Source: Leptofilum sp050292445 (GTDB lineage Bacteria; Chloroflexota; Anaerolineae; Promineifilales; Promineifilaceae). From it: a stretch of DNA of 31,234 bases. The DNA is taken from assembly GCA_050292445.1 (NCBI GenBank), contig JBNKLQ010000040.1, forward strand, positions 1-31,234. The letters are read 5' to 3'. Of the stretch, positions 15,835 to 23,888 are shown one piece after another. The notes beneath the pieces were generated by a model. That model did no database searches. It worked only from the letters and a program-made list of their open reading frames with translations, and was not told the origin of the DNA. Every line of letters begins with the position of its first letter. Within the stretch, counting starts at the first letter, position 1. The translations under genes were made by a program, and so were the position numbers.

Positions 15835-17031
15835 ATGGCAAAAGATACCGGATTCACGTCAATGGCCGGACCACAAGCGGAAGGAGAGATTCCTCAGATT
15901 GGGGTGGGCATGTTGGGTTACGCGTTTATGGGCAAGGCACACACCAACGCCTACAAAAAGATTCCGCACATGATGTATCCCCCACCGGCGGTACCTCGTT
16001 TGGTTGGCATTGCGGGGCGGAATGAAACGGCCGTTGCCGCAGCGGCCAAACGATACGGCTACGAAAATTATTACACCAGCTGGCAGGCGATGCTGGCCAA
16101 TGACAACATCCAATTGTTTGATAATGGCGGCCCCAACGACGCCCACGCCGAACCGTGCATCGCCGCCGCCGCCGCAGGCAAACACGTTTTCTGCGAAAAG
16201 CCGCTGGCGCGCACGGCTGAAGAAGCCAAAACGATGCTTGATGCGGTCAACAAAGCAGGTGTCAAGCATATGGTGGCGTTTAATTATCGCTTTGTCCCCG
16301 CCATTCGTCAGGCTTATGAACTAATTCAAAGCGGCGCGTTGGGACGCATCTACCATTTTCGGGCCGCCTACTTGCAGGAATGGGTGATGCCCCACTTTGG
16401 CACACCGATGATTTGGCGGCTGGACAAAGATGCCGCAGGCAGCGGTGCCTTGGGTGATTTAGGGGCGCACATCATTGATTTGGGCCGGTATTTGGTGGGT
16501 GAAATAACGGCCGTTTCCGCCATGACCCGCACTTTTATTCCGGAACGGCCGTTTGCCGATGGCAGCGGCAGCGGCAAAGTCACCGTCGATGACGCCTTTG
16601 TTTCCACCGTCGCCTTTGCCAACGGGGCCATCGGCACCCTCGAAGCCACCCGCTTTGCCGCCGGACGCAAAAATCACGAAGTGCTGGAGATCAACGGCGA
16701 AAAAGGCAGTATCCGCTTTAACCTGGAACGCATGAACGAGCTGGAAGTGTATTGGGTGGATGATGCCCCCAACACAACCCAGGGTTTCCACAACGTTCTC
16801 ATTTCAGAACCACACCATCCCTGGTGGGAAAACTGGTGGCCGCAGGGTCACATCATCGGCTGGGAACACAGCTTCGTTCACGAAATCACGCACATGCTCG
16901 ACTGTATCGTCAACGACAAGCCGGTATCACCACTTGGTGCAGATTTTGAGGATGGGTATAAAACGGCCGTAATCTGCGACGCCATCCTGCAATCTGCGGC
17001 AACCAAGCGTCAGGTTGACATCGTTTATTAA
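15835..17031 (+). CDS. Gfo/Idh/MocA-family NAD(P)-dependent oxidoreductase
   Basis: A 398-aa oxidoreductase with an N-terminal Rossmann domain (IGVGMLGYAFMGKAH at about 22-36), the diagnostic CEKPLAR (E121-K122-P123) and a C-terminal alpha/beta domain containing GDLGAHIIDLGRY, where the Asp/His dyad acts in catalysis. Such enzymes oxidise or reduce a sugar hydroxyl. The start at 15835 is chosen since GGAGGA (15825-15830) lies just ahead; an ATG at 15832 is too close, and a further upstream start (15787) would lie inside the spacer repeat. Last gene of the operon that began with the binding protein at 8131; hairpin-forming dyads follow. Confidence 0.87.
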   Translation: MAKDTGFTSMAGPQAEGEIPQIGVGMLGYAFMGKAHTNAYKKIPHMMYPPPAVPRLVGIAGRNETAVAAAAKRYGYENYYTSWQAMLANDNIQLFDNGGPNDAHAEPCIAAAAAGKHVFCEKPLARTAEEAKTMLDAVNKAGVKHMVAFNYRFVPAIRQAYELIQSGALGRIYHFRAAYLQEWVMPHFGTPMIWRLDKDAAGSGALGDLGAHIIDLGRYLVGEITAVSAMTRTFIPERPFADGSGSGKVTVDDAFVSTVAFANGAIGTLEATRFAAGRKNHEVLEINGEKGSIRFNLERMNELEVYWVDDAPNTTQGFHNVLISEPHHPWWENWWPQGHIIGWEHSFVHEITHMLDCIVNDKPVSPLGADFEDGYKTAVICDAILQSAATKRQVDIVY

Positions 17032-17064
17032 GGTGACAAATAGATCTATACAGCTCGTTGGCTA

Positions 17065-17121
17065 AGATTGGGCCAATTTCCTCTGGAAAGGCAATTTACA
17101 TCGAAAAAATTGGCCCAATCT
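17065..17121. promoter_or_regulatory. Two ATTGG-CCAAT dyads forming a 15-bp inverted repeat
   Basis: AGATTGGGCCAATTT (17065-17079) is exactly reverse-complemented by AAATTGGCCCAATCT (17107-17121). Each arm is itself a dyad (ATTGGGCCAAT, ATTGGCCCAAT) with centres at 17072 and 17114, 42 bp apart or about four helical turns. It lies 33 bases after the oxidoreductase stop and 122 bases before the GntR start. As RNA it gives a strong stem, so it may end the upstream operon; as DNA it resembles a paired operator of a FadR-type GntR repressor (compare AATTGG..CCAATT boxes known for UxuR/ExuR). Confidence 0.5.
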
Positions 17122-17139
17122 CCTGAGCATCTAAATAGG

Positions 17140-17168
17140 TTGACAAATAAAAACACCCATGATACTCT
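17140..17168 (+). promoter_or_regulatory. Candidate promoter of the GntR gene
   Basis: A consensus -35 box TTGACA (17140-17145) is followed after 17 bases by TACTCT (17163-17168), a weak -10, or after 15 bases by GATACT. It lies between the paired dyads and the ATG at 17243, and it makes an upstream in-frame ATG at 17159 unlikely as the start codon. Confidence 0.4.
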
Positions 17169-17242
17169 TTACTCCAATTGGTCTTACCACTTTACCAGCT
17201 TACCATATTGCCACGCTACCACAAGTACAGCGGGGAAATTTT

Positions 17243-17959
17243 ATGAGTACAACTGATTTTGGAACTGTTGAGCGGTCGGCCCTGCCCGACCAGATAGCTG
17301 ACCGTATTTTGCAAATGATTAAGGACCGCCAGCTAAAGCCGGGCGATAAGCTGCCGCCAGAGAGGGAGTTGTCGGCCATGATGAACGTTGGCCGCCCGGC
17401 CCTACGGGAAGCTCTGCGCGCCCTGGCCTTGATGAATGTCATTGAAATCAGGCAGGGCACCGGCGCTTATGTGACCCAGTTAGATACGGCCCAACTGGTG
17501 CAGCATCTGGATTTTGTCTTCTCGCTGAATGACACCGCGATTATAGACCTTTTTGACGCCCGTAAAATTGTGGAAGCTGGGATTGCCGAATTGGCCGCCC
17601 AGCACACAACCGACGAAGATATTGCCTTGCTTGAAGTTTGCCTCCAAAAATCGGTGGATTCGGCCCATGATCCCGAATTGTTTCTACATGCCGACCTGGA
17701 ACTCCATACCCTAATTGCCACTATTGCTCGCAATCCTATTCTCCTTCGCTTCATTGAATCTATTCACCAACTTGGTTTAGCCAGCCGCCGCCGTACCGGC
17801 CGTCTTGGCGGCGTGACAGAGCAAAGCATGAGCGACCATCATCACATCGTCGAAGCCCTGAAGGCACGCGATCCACAGGCAGCACGGGAAGCGATGCTGG
17901 CTCACCTGGGTAATGTGGAAAAAAAGTTAAGGAGCCTGGTCGAAGGAGGTGAAAGTTAG
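17243..17959 (+). CDS. GntR-family transcriptional regulator, FadR subfamily (FCD domain)
   Basis: A 238-aa regulator: an N-terminal winged helix (LPDQIADRILQMI, KLPPERELSAMMNVGRPALR, IEIRQGTGAYV) and an all-helical FCD ligand domain whose likely metal/ligand residues are in FLHADLELHTLIA and SDHHHIVEAL. Many FCD regulators bind sugar acids or other small organic acids. It directly precedes the operon for a second importer and fuconate-type catabolism and probably controls it, with a sugar acid or keto acid as effector; this is inferred from position. ATG 17243 has a weak GGGGA 8 bases upstream; starting at 17159 would add 28 non-family residues. Confidence 0.87.
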   Translation: MSTTDFGTVERSALPDQIADRILQMIKDRQLKPGDKLPPERELSAMMNVGRPALREALRALALMNVIEIRQGTGAYVTQLDTAQLVQHLDFVFSLNDTAIIDLFDARKIVEAGIAELAAQHTTDEDIALLEVCLQKSVDSAHDPELFLHADLELHTLIATIARNPILLRFIESIHQLGLASRRRTGRLGGVTEQSMSDHHHIVEALKARDPQAAREAMLAHLGNVEKKLRSLVEGGES

Positions 17960-18069
17960 AAAAGGAAGAAGATTCGCAAGTTTGATAACGACATTTGCAG
18001 AGGGACAATAAATGCTGTGCATCTAAGTGCCAGCTATGTGTGTACAACAAAAAATAGGAGGATTTTGGT

Positions 18070-19692
18070 ATGACCCGCGTGAGATTTATATTTATTGGAG
18101 CGCTCTTATTAAGCGCCATTTTAGTTGCTTGTAGTCCTCAGGAAGTCGAAGTAACGCGCGTCGTCACGGAGACGGAAGTGGTCACCGACCAAATCGAGGT
18201 AACTCGTGTTGTTGAGGTCGAGGGAGAGGAGCAGATTGTAACCGAGCAGATTGAAGTGACTCGTATTGTTGAGGTGCCTGCTCAAGAAGGCCGCCCGTTT
18301 GAAGGGGTGGAGGTGAACATTTTAACCTTTGTCGGTCCACAGGTGGCCGAACCGCTGCAGCGCCGCGCCCCCGATTTTGCCGAACTGACCGGTGCAGTCG
18401 TCAACGTGGTCACGGTTCCCAACAGTGAGTTGTACCAGAAGGCGCTAACCGATCTGGCCACGGGAACAAACAGTTATGATGGCTTCCTTTTTGCCCCGCA
18501 GTGGATTGTAGATTTTGCTCCGGCCGGTTATATAGAAGATCTGACAGAACGAGTCAATGCCGACGAAGCCCTGCAGTGGGATGATGTCGCACCTTTCTTT
18601 CAGGATTTTAACTCCTACGAAGGCAGCGTTTACAGTATTCCCTTGGATGGCGATTTTCATATGATGTACTATCGCACCGACTTGCTGGAAGAGGCCGGAT
18701 TGGAGTCGCCCAAGACATGGGACGATTATTTGAATATTGCGGCTACCTTTGACGGCCAGGATTTGAATGGGGACGGCGAGGCCGATTACGGTTCCTGCAT
18801 CAGCAAAGCCCGCGCCCAACAAGCCTATTGGTGGATCTACACGATTGCTGGCCCGTATGTACAAAGCAAAGGCACTTCAGAAGGCGTTTTCTTTGACCTG
18901 GAAACGTTTGATCCCCTGGTAAACAATGATGCCTTCAAACGGGCATTGGAAGTTTACAAAGAAACCACCGACTACGGCCCGCCTGATGAGCTGAATTTAG
19001 GCTTGGGCGATATTCGGGGACTTTTCCTGAGTGGTCGCTGCGCGTTGGCACTGGACTGGGGTGACATTGGCACCCTGGCCCTTGACCCGGATAACTCGTC
19101 TGTTCAGGGCATCACCGGCTCAAGCATCACGCCAGGTTCCCGCCAGGTGCTGGATCGGGCAACTGGTGAGCTGGTAGATTGCAATGAGGAGACCTGCCCG
19201 TATGCCATCGACGGGGTTAACTATGCACCTTACGCGTCATTTGGCGGTTGGGCCGGGGCGGTAAACGCCGGTGCCGACCCGCTGGTGAAAGATGCCACGT
19301 ATGCCTTCTTCTCCTACATGGCCCAGCCAGACCAGGCCAATGTGGACGTTACCCTGGGTAAAACGGGTTACAATCCTTACCGTTTCTCTCAGTTCCTGAA
19401 CCGCCAACCCTGGGTTGAAGCTGGTTTTAGCCCCGACGGAGCCGCAAACTATCTTGGCGCTATTGAAGATAGTTTGAACAGCCCGAACATGGTTTTGGAT
19501 CTACGTATTCCGGGAAATCAACAATACCAACAGGTTGAGCTGGATCGCATTATCGCTCAATACCTGGCCGGTGAACTGGATACCGACCAGGCAGCACAGG
19601 CAATTTTTGATGCCTGGGAAGCGATTAGCGGCGAGCAAGGCCGCGAAGAGCAATACCAAACTTATCTAGCAACCATCGGCGCTTCTCAATAG
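18070..19692 (+). CDS. Sugar ABC transporter substrate-binding lipoprotein 2
   Basis: A 540-aa solute-binding lipoprotein: signal peptide with lipobox ILVAC (C21), then a repetitive linker with three imperfect copies of Q/E-I/V-EVTRVV-EV (about 25-65), then a family-1 binding domain. DLNGDGEAD (231-239) looks like a calcium-binding EF-type loop. AGGAGG (18056-18061) lies 8 bases before the ATG. It is the first gene after the GntR regulator; two permeases and a fuconate-type pathway follow, so a deoxyhexose or its acid is the likely cargo (inference). A hairpin begins at its stop codon. In the 110-base gap ahead of it I see no clear promoter beyond a TTGATA at 17982. Confidence 0.87.
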   Translation: MTRVRFIFIGALLLSAILVACSPQEVEVTRVVTETEVVTDQIEVTRVVEVEGEEQIVTEQIEVTRIVEVPAQEGRPFEGVEVNILTFVGPQVAEPLQRRAPDFAELTGAVVNVVTVPNSELYQKALTDLATGTNSYDGFLFAPQWIVDFAPAGYIEDLTERVNADEALQWDDVAPFFQDFNSYEGSVYSIPLDGDFHMMYYRTDLLEEAGLESPKTWDDYLNIAATFDGQDLNGDGEADYGSCISKARAQQAYWWIYTIAGPYVQSKGTSEGVFFDLETFDPLVNNDAFKRALEVYKETTDYGPPDELNLGLGDIRGLFLSGRCALALDWGDIGTLALDPDNSSVQGITGSSITPGSRQVLDRATGELVDCNEETCPYAIDGVNYAPYASFGGWAGAVNAGADPLVKDATYAFFSYMAQPDQANVDVTLGKTGYNPYRFSQFLNRQPWVEAGFSPDGAANYLGAIEDSLNSPNMVLDLRIPGNQQYQQVELDRIIAQYLAGELDTDQAAQAIFDAWEAISGEQGREEQYQTYLATIGASQ

Positions 19693-19735
19693 AAATAAGG
19701 GATTGGCAGCCTATTTGCTGTCAATCCCTTATTTC
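19692..19735. terminator. 19-bp hairpin directly at the stop of binding-protein gene 2
   Basis: GAAATAAGGGATTGGCAGC (19692-19710) pairs with GCTGTCAATCCCTTATTTC (19717-19735) over 19 positions with a single G-U pair and a 6-base loop. It begins on the last base of the TAG stop and ends 11 bases before the permease ATG. TTTC at the end is a weak T-stretch. It probably protects the upstream mRNA and lowers expression of the downstream genes. Confidence 0.7.
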
Positions 19736-19746
19736 ACAACTTTGTT

Positions 19747-20898
19747 ATGGAAGTTGAACACAAATCTAAAACCTCAGTCAAGTTAGAATCGGCCACGCAA
19801 CGCCGGAAGCAAGGGCTGGGTAGCCGTATGGAACGGTGGTCGGGAATGACGTTCTTGATGCCGGCCGTCCTGGCGCTACTCTTCTTAGCCATCTTCCCGA
19901 CGATTGCTTCCTTGTATCTCTCGCTAAGCCGCTTCAAGTTTGCCAAGGGGGGCTTTGAGCTAGAGTTTATCGGCTTAGAGAACTACCGGGAGCTGCTGGC
20001 TGGCACGGAACAGAGCCGCTTTTTGGGGCAGATGGCCCCGATGACCCCGCTGAATTGGATTCTCTTTGGTTTGGTGGCGGTGGCGCTGGTTTTCTTTCTG
20101 GTGCGGTATTTGCGGGGCACGGCCGTTTCCGCAGCAGGCATCATCGGGCGGCTGCTTTTTGTGGCAGGCATGGGTGCTTTTGCTTGGGTGGGAATACGGA
20201 CGTTTGCGCCAAACGGCCGTTTAGGCAGCCTGTTTGTGACCCTTCTCTACGTGTTTGTCGGTGTCATTGTCCAATTTTTCCTCGGATTGGTTCTGGCGCT
20301 GCTCACTTCCCAGGATTTGCGGGGCCGCCGCTTCTTCCGGGTCGTTTTTTTGCTGCCGATGATGATTACGCCAGTGGGCGTGGCCTACATGTTCCGCATG
20401 ATTACCGACACCGGCAAGGGGCCGCTAAAACCACTGTGGCTTAGCCTGGGACTGGTTGATTTCTCCTGGGTGACCGATCCCTGGGGAGCACGGCTGGCCA
20501 TTATTCTGGCCGACACCTGGCAGTGGGTTCCCTTCATGTTCATCGTCCTCCTGGCCGCGTTAGAAAGCCAGCAGGTTGACGTGATGGAAGCTGCCACTGT
20601 GGACGGAGCCAACCCCTGGCAAATTTTCCGCAGGATTACCTGGCCGGCCATCCTGCCAATCGGTTTAACGCTCATCCTGATCCGGTTGATCGAAGCGTTT
20701 AAGATCATAGATTTACCCAATATCATGACCAACGGTGGCCCCGGCACGGCCACCGAGTCATTAACCCTGCACGCTTTTATCTCCTGGCGTTCATTCGATC
20801 TGGGCAATTCGGCCGCTTTGGCCTATATGCTCCTGTTTGTGGTCACGTTCTTTGCCATAACCTTTGTCAACCTGATACGGCAGCGATTGGCCGCCTGA
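19747..20898 (+). CDS. Sugar ABC transporter permease (MalF type) with extra TM hairpin
   Basis: A 383-aa membrane permease with the EAA loop MEAATVDGANPWQIFRRITWP and the TNGGPGTATESLTLH segment of MalF/UgpA-type subunits. Compared with the usual plan, an extra segment at about 100-155 lies between the first and second canonical helices and contains two additional predicted helices (about 103-121 and 134-152). The ATG at 19747 has no Shine-Dalgarno and follows closely on a hairpin; ATG 19828 (MERWSGMTF), preceded by a purine-rich stretch, is a real alternative start. No ATPase gene accompanies this permease pair. Confidence 0.83.
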   Translation: MEVEHKSKTSVKLESATQRRKQGLGSRMERWSGMTFLMPAVLALLFLAIFPTIASLYLSLSRFKFAKGGFELEFIGLENYRELLAGTEQSRFLGQMAPMTPLNWILFGLVAVALVFFLVRYLRGTAVSAAGIIGRLLFVAGMGAFAWVGIRTFAPNGRLGSLFVTLLYVFVGVIVQFFLGLVLALLTSQDLRGRRFFRVVFLLPMMITPVGVAYMFRMITDTGKGPLKPLWLSLGLVDFSWVTDPWGARLAIILADTWQWVPFMFIVLLAALESQQVDVMEAATVDGANPWQIFRRITWPAILPIGLTLILIRLIEAFKIIDLPNIMTNGGPGTATESLTLHAFISWRSFDLGNSAALAYMLLFVVTFFAITFVNLIRQRLAA

Positions 20899-20900
20899 CC

Positions 20901-20999
20901 AGTATCCGTGTTCGGTAATCCGTGTACCGTAATCCGAAGGCTCTACCTCTGAAAATCCGTCGGGAAACGGGATACGGACTTCGGGTTACGGATATTAGG
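20901..20999. repeat. Spacer with imperfect inverted repeat of ATCCGT words
   Basis: The left half repeats ATCCGT (AGTATCCGTG, TAATCCGTG, TAATCCG) and the right half carries the complements (GATACGGACTT, TTACGGATATT); TATCCGT (20903-20909) pairs with ACGGATA (20988-20994). The layout parallels the CACAGAG and ACAAAG spacers with a different word. Its 3' end supplies the AGGGGA ribosome site of the next gene. Confidence 0.45.
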
Positions 21000-21010
21000 G
21001 GATTTGACGT

Positions 21011-22036
21011 ATGAGAGATCTTTTTGTTCGCAAGACGCTTTTCAAACCATCGCCGGCCGGTCGGTTTGGCTCTTACCTGATCTTGTTTATCTGGACAGGT
21101 GTCGTTCTGTTTCCACTCTACTGGTTGGTGGTCACTTCTTTGAAAGCGCCCATTCAAGTCCATGAGGGTCCGTTTTACATTCCCTTTGTTGACTTCGAGC
21201 CTACCCTGGAACCCTGGTATTACATCTTGGTGGGCGATTTGAGTAATGATACCTTACGCACTTATTTTAATACGATCACGGTCGCGCCGCTTAGTGCTTT
21301 GCTGGCCCTAGTGATTGGTTCAGCCAGCGCCTACGCCCTGGTTCGCTTCACCTATCGACCGCGTACCGGCGCGATTCTGCTTTTTATCGGCTGTCTTGCG
21401 CTGGCCACCACAGCTGTTGCGCTGGGTGTGTCCTGGCCGATTGCGGTGACCGCTGCCCTGGCCGTTTTTGTGCTGCTGCTGATCACCATTGGCCGGCGCT
21501 TCAAGCGTACTTTGCAGAACGACGACATTGCATTGTGGATGATTTCGCAGCGTATCTTGCCACCTATCGCCATTGTTATTCCCCTCTTTGTGCTATTCCA
21601 ACAGTTAAATTTGCTCGACACTCGCTTGGCACTGATCATCACTTACGTGACGGTCAACCTGCCCATCGTTATCTGGTTAATGCGCGATTACTTTCTGACG
21701 ATTCCCCTGGAATTGGAAGAGTGTGCTGCTATCGATGGCGCATCACGTTACGTTATATTTTCGTCTATTGTGCTGCCGCTTGCGGTTCCCGGCCTGGTGG
21801 CGACGTTTTTGTTTGTTCTGGTTTTCACCTGGAACGAATATTTGCTGGCCCTTTTTCTTTCAAGCGCCAAAGCGCAAACCTTGCCTTACGTGATCGCTGC
21901 CCAAAACGCCGTTCGCGGGCCGCAGTGGTGGTATATGTCGGTCCTCATTCTCATTATGATTATCCCGGTTATTGCTGTAGCCATCGCTCTGGAGCGCTAT
22001 ATCTCACGAGGGCTGTTAATCGGTTCAATCAAATAG
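21011..22036 (+). CDS. Sugar ABC transporter permease (MalG type) with extra TM hairpin
   Basis: A 341-aa membrane permease: N-terminal helix (about 21-43) with FPLYWLVVTSLK, the EAA-type loop LEECAAIDGASRYVIFSSIVLPL, and FTWNEYLLALFLSS as in MalG-type proteins. Between the second and third canonical helices (about 117-168) it has an inserted pair of predicted helices (119-138 and 142-160), flanked by basic residues GRRFKR. The partner permease has an equivalent but differently placed insertion. AGGGGA lies about 8 bases before the ATG. Confidence 0.85.
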   Translation: MRDLFVRKTLFKPSPAGRFGSYLILFIWTGVVLFPLYWLVVTSLKAPIQVHEGPFYIPFVDFEPTLEPWYYILVGDLSNDTLRTYFNTITVAPLSALLALVIGSASAYALVRFTYRPRTGAILLFIGCLALATTAVALGVSWPIAVTAALAVFVLLLITIGRRFKRTLQNDDIALWMISQRILPPIAIVIPLFVLFQQLNLLDTRLALIITYVTVNLPIVIWLMRDYFLTIPLELEECAAIDGASRYVIFSSIVLPLAVPGLVATFLFVLVFTWNEYLLALFLSSAKAQTLPYVIAAQNAVRGPQWWYMSVLILIMIIPVIAVAIALERYISRGLLIGSIK

Positions 22037-22049
22037 AACATGCAGGAGA

Positions 22050-22081
22050 TTTCAGGTGTGGTCACACCACCACAAATGAAA
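22050..22081. repeat. Hairpin between permease and SDR genes
   Basis: TTTCA-GG-TGTGGT (22050-22062) pairs with ACCACA-AA-TGAAA (22069-22081) leaving a 2x2 internal loop and a 6-base loop CACACC. The nested GGTGTG/CACACC (22055-22068) is also a dyad, so the site could instead bind a protein. It marks the border between the transport and enzyme parts of the operon. Confidence 0.45.
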
Positions 22082-22110
22082 ATAGGACGTAGATTTGCAA
22101 GGGAGGATAG

Positions 22111-23085
22111 ATGTCGTCTGAACACTTTTTTGTTACTGGAGGAATGGGCTGTATCGGAGCCTGGGTCATTCGCAACCTGGTCCAGGCTGGCGTGCCGGTC
22201 ACAGTCTTTGATTTGAGTACTGGCGATCACCGGCTGAGGCTCATCATGAGCGAGGAGGAACTGGCCCGCGTCAACTTTATTCGCGGGGACATTACTGACA
22301 CGGCCGTTTGCCAGGCCATCACCGATTCCGCAGCCACCCACATTATTCACTTGGCCGCGCTGCAAGTGCCGTTCTGCAAGGCAAATCCACCTGTGGGCGC
22401 GGCCGTTAACGTGGTTGGCACGGTGAATGTCTTTGAAGCGGCCAAAAAAGCCGGGCTGCGCCAGATTGTTTACGCCAGCAGCGTAGCTGTCTTCGGCCAT
22501 AAAGACGAATACGATACCACCCGGCTGGCTGACGATGCGCCGCTGCATCCTCACAACCTCTACGGGGTTTTCAAGCAGGCCAACGAAGGGACGGCCCGCA
22601 TTTACTGGCAAGACGACGGCATCGCCAGCATTGGGTTACGGCCGTATACCATTTACGGCCCAGGTCGTGATCAGGGGATGACCTCAACACCAACCCAGGC
22701 CATGCTAGCGGCGGCGAAGGGGGAAAACTATCACATCTCCTATGGTGGCTACAATGGCTTTCAATATGTTGATGACGTGGCCAGGATATTTATTCAAGCA
22801 GCCCGAACTAAATATGAAGGAGCGGGTGTCTTTAACATTGAAGGGTCTGTCTCCCACATGCGTGACGTGGTAGCCGCTATCGAAGCGGCCGAACCGGGCA
22901 TTACGGGACGCATTACTTACGAAGATAAACCGCTCATGCTCCCGGACGGCCAGGAAGATGCAGCCCTGCGGGAGCTGTTGGGAACGCTGCCCGACACGCC
23001 GCTCCAGGCAGGGGTGGCGCAGACGGTGGCTCATTTTAAGCAGGCTTTGGTGGACGGCCGTTTACCGCAGGAGTCAACCGCATGA
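22111..23085 (+). CDS. NAD-dependent epimerase/dehydratase-type SDR (extended)
   Basis: A 324-aa extended short-chain dehydrogenase. The dinucleotide motif is TGGMGCIG (9-16), the acidic residue after beta-2 is D34-region (VTVFDLS), and the catalytic Tyr-Lys pair is Y151-K155 (LYGVFK) with Ser in YASSVAVFG. GGGAGG precedes the ATG. In this operon it is the only NAD-dependent oxidoreductase, so it could act either as the sugar 1-dehydrogenase or as the 2-keto-3-deoxy-fuconate 4-dehydrogenase that classical pathways assign to a short SDR. Its stop overlaps the next gene (ATGA). Confidence 0.83.
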   Translation: MSSEHFFVTGGMGCIGAWVIRNLVQAGVPVTVFDLSTGDHRLRLIMSEEELARVNFIRGDITDTAVCQAITDSAATHIIHLAALQVPFCKANPPVGAAVNVVGTVNVFEAAKKAGLRQIVYASSVAVFGHKDEYDTTRLADDAPLHPHNLYGVFKQANEGTARIYWQDDGIASIGLRPYTIYGPGRDQGMTSTPTQAMLAAAKGENYHISYGGYNGFQYVDDVARIFIQAARTKYEGAGVFNIEGSVSHMRDVVAAIEAAEPGITGRITYEDKPLMLPDGQEDAALRELLGTLPDTPLQAGVAQTVAHFKQALVDGRLPQESTA

Positions 23086-23888
23086 AATGGGCACGTTTTA
23101 ACTATCAAGGCCAACCGCGATACGGTCTCTTAAACGGCACCACAATCCAGCTTACCGGCCACACATGGTCAGACGTGCTGGCGGGAAAACCGGTCACTCA
23201 TGAAGGTGAAATTGCACAAGACCAGGTGACTTTGCTCAACCCTATCGGCCGTCCGGGTAAAATTGTTTGTGTGGGCTTGAATTATCTAGATCACTGCCGC
23301 GAGACGAACACCCCTCCCCCAGATAGTCCCGTGCTGTTTACAAAATTTACCACGTCCATCAATGATCCTACCGGGGACATCGTTTGGTCAGGAGCACTGA
23401 CACAAGAAGTGGATTTTGAGGCAGAACTGGCGGTTGTGATTGGCAGGCAGTGCCGCCAAATTGAGGAAGAGGATGCCCGGGATTTTGTAGCCGGGTATAC
23501 GGCCGCTAATGATGTGAGTGCCCGCGACCTCCAAATGGGCGACGGCCAATGGATTCGCGGCAAGAGCCTGGACAGTTTTTGCCCTCTTGGCCCAGTTTTT
23601 GTGACGGCCGATGAAATTCCTGATCCGCAAAAATTGGCGATTCAGTCGATTCTCAATGATCAGGTGATGCAAGACAGCAATACAAACGAGATGATCTTTT
23701 CTGTAGCCACGCTGGTTGCCTTTTGTTCGCAGGCGTTCACGCTGGAACCGGGTGATATTCTGCTGACCGGTACGCCGCACGGCGTCGGGTTGGGCCGCGA
23801 TCCGCAAATTTATATGCAGGATGGTGATCTCATTGTGGTGGAAGTTGAGGGCATCGGCCGTCTAGAAAATCGGTGTCGGGTTGTCTGA
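23082..23888 (+). CDS. FAH-family hydrolase, probable 2,4-diketo-3-deoxy-fuconate hydrolase
   Basis: A 268-aa fumarylacetoacetate hydrolase-fold enzyme distinct from the one at 578-1426. Motifs: VCVGLNYLDHCRE, metal-site glutamates in EVDFEAELAVVIG, NDVSARDLQ, RGKSLDSFCPLGP, and GDILLTGTPHGVG. In the known nonphosphorylative L-fucose route an enzyme of this family splits 2,4-diketo-3-deoxy-fuconate into pyruvate and L-lactate; neighbouring fuconate dehydratase and lactonase genes support that role here. Start overlaps the upstream stop by 4 bases and its own stop overlaps the next start by 1 base (TGATG). Confidence 0.82.
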   Translation: MKWARFNYQGQPRYGLLNGTTIQLTGHTWSDVLAGKPVTHEGEIAQDQVTLLNPIGRPGKIVCVGLNYLDHCRETNTPPPDSPVLFTKFTTSINDPTGDIVWSGALTQEVDFEAELAVVIGRQCRQIEEEDARDFVAGYTAANDVSARDLQMGDGQWIRGKSLDSFCPLGPVFVTADEIPDPQKLAIQSILNDQVMQDSNTNEMIFSVATLVAFCSQAFTLEPGDILLTGTPHGVGLGRDPQIYMQDGDLIVVEVEGIGRLENRCRVV

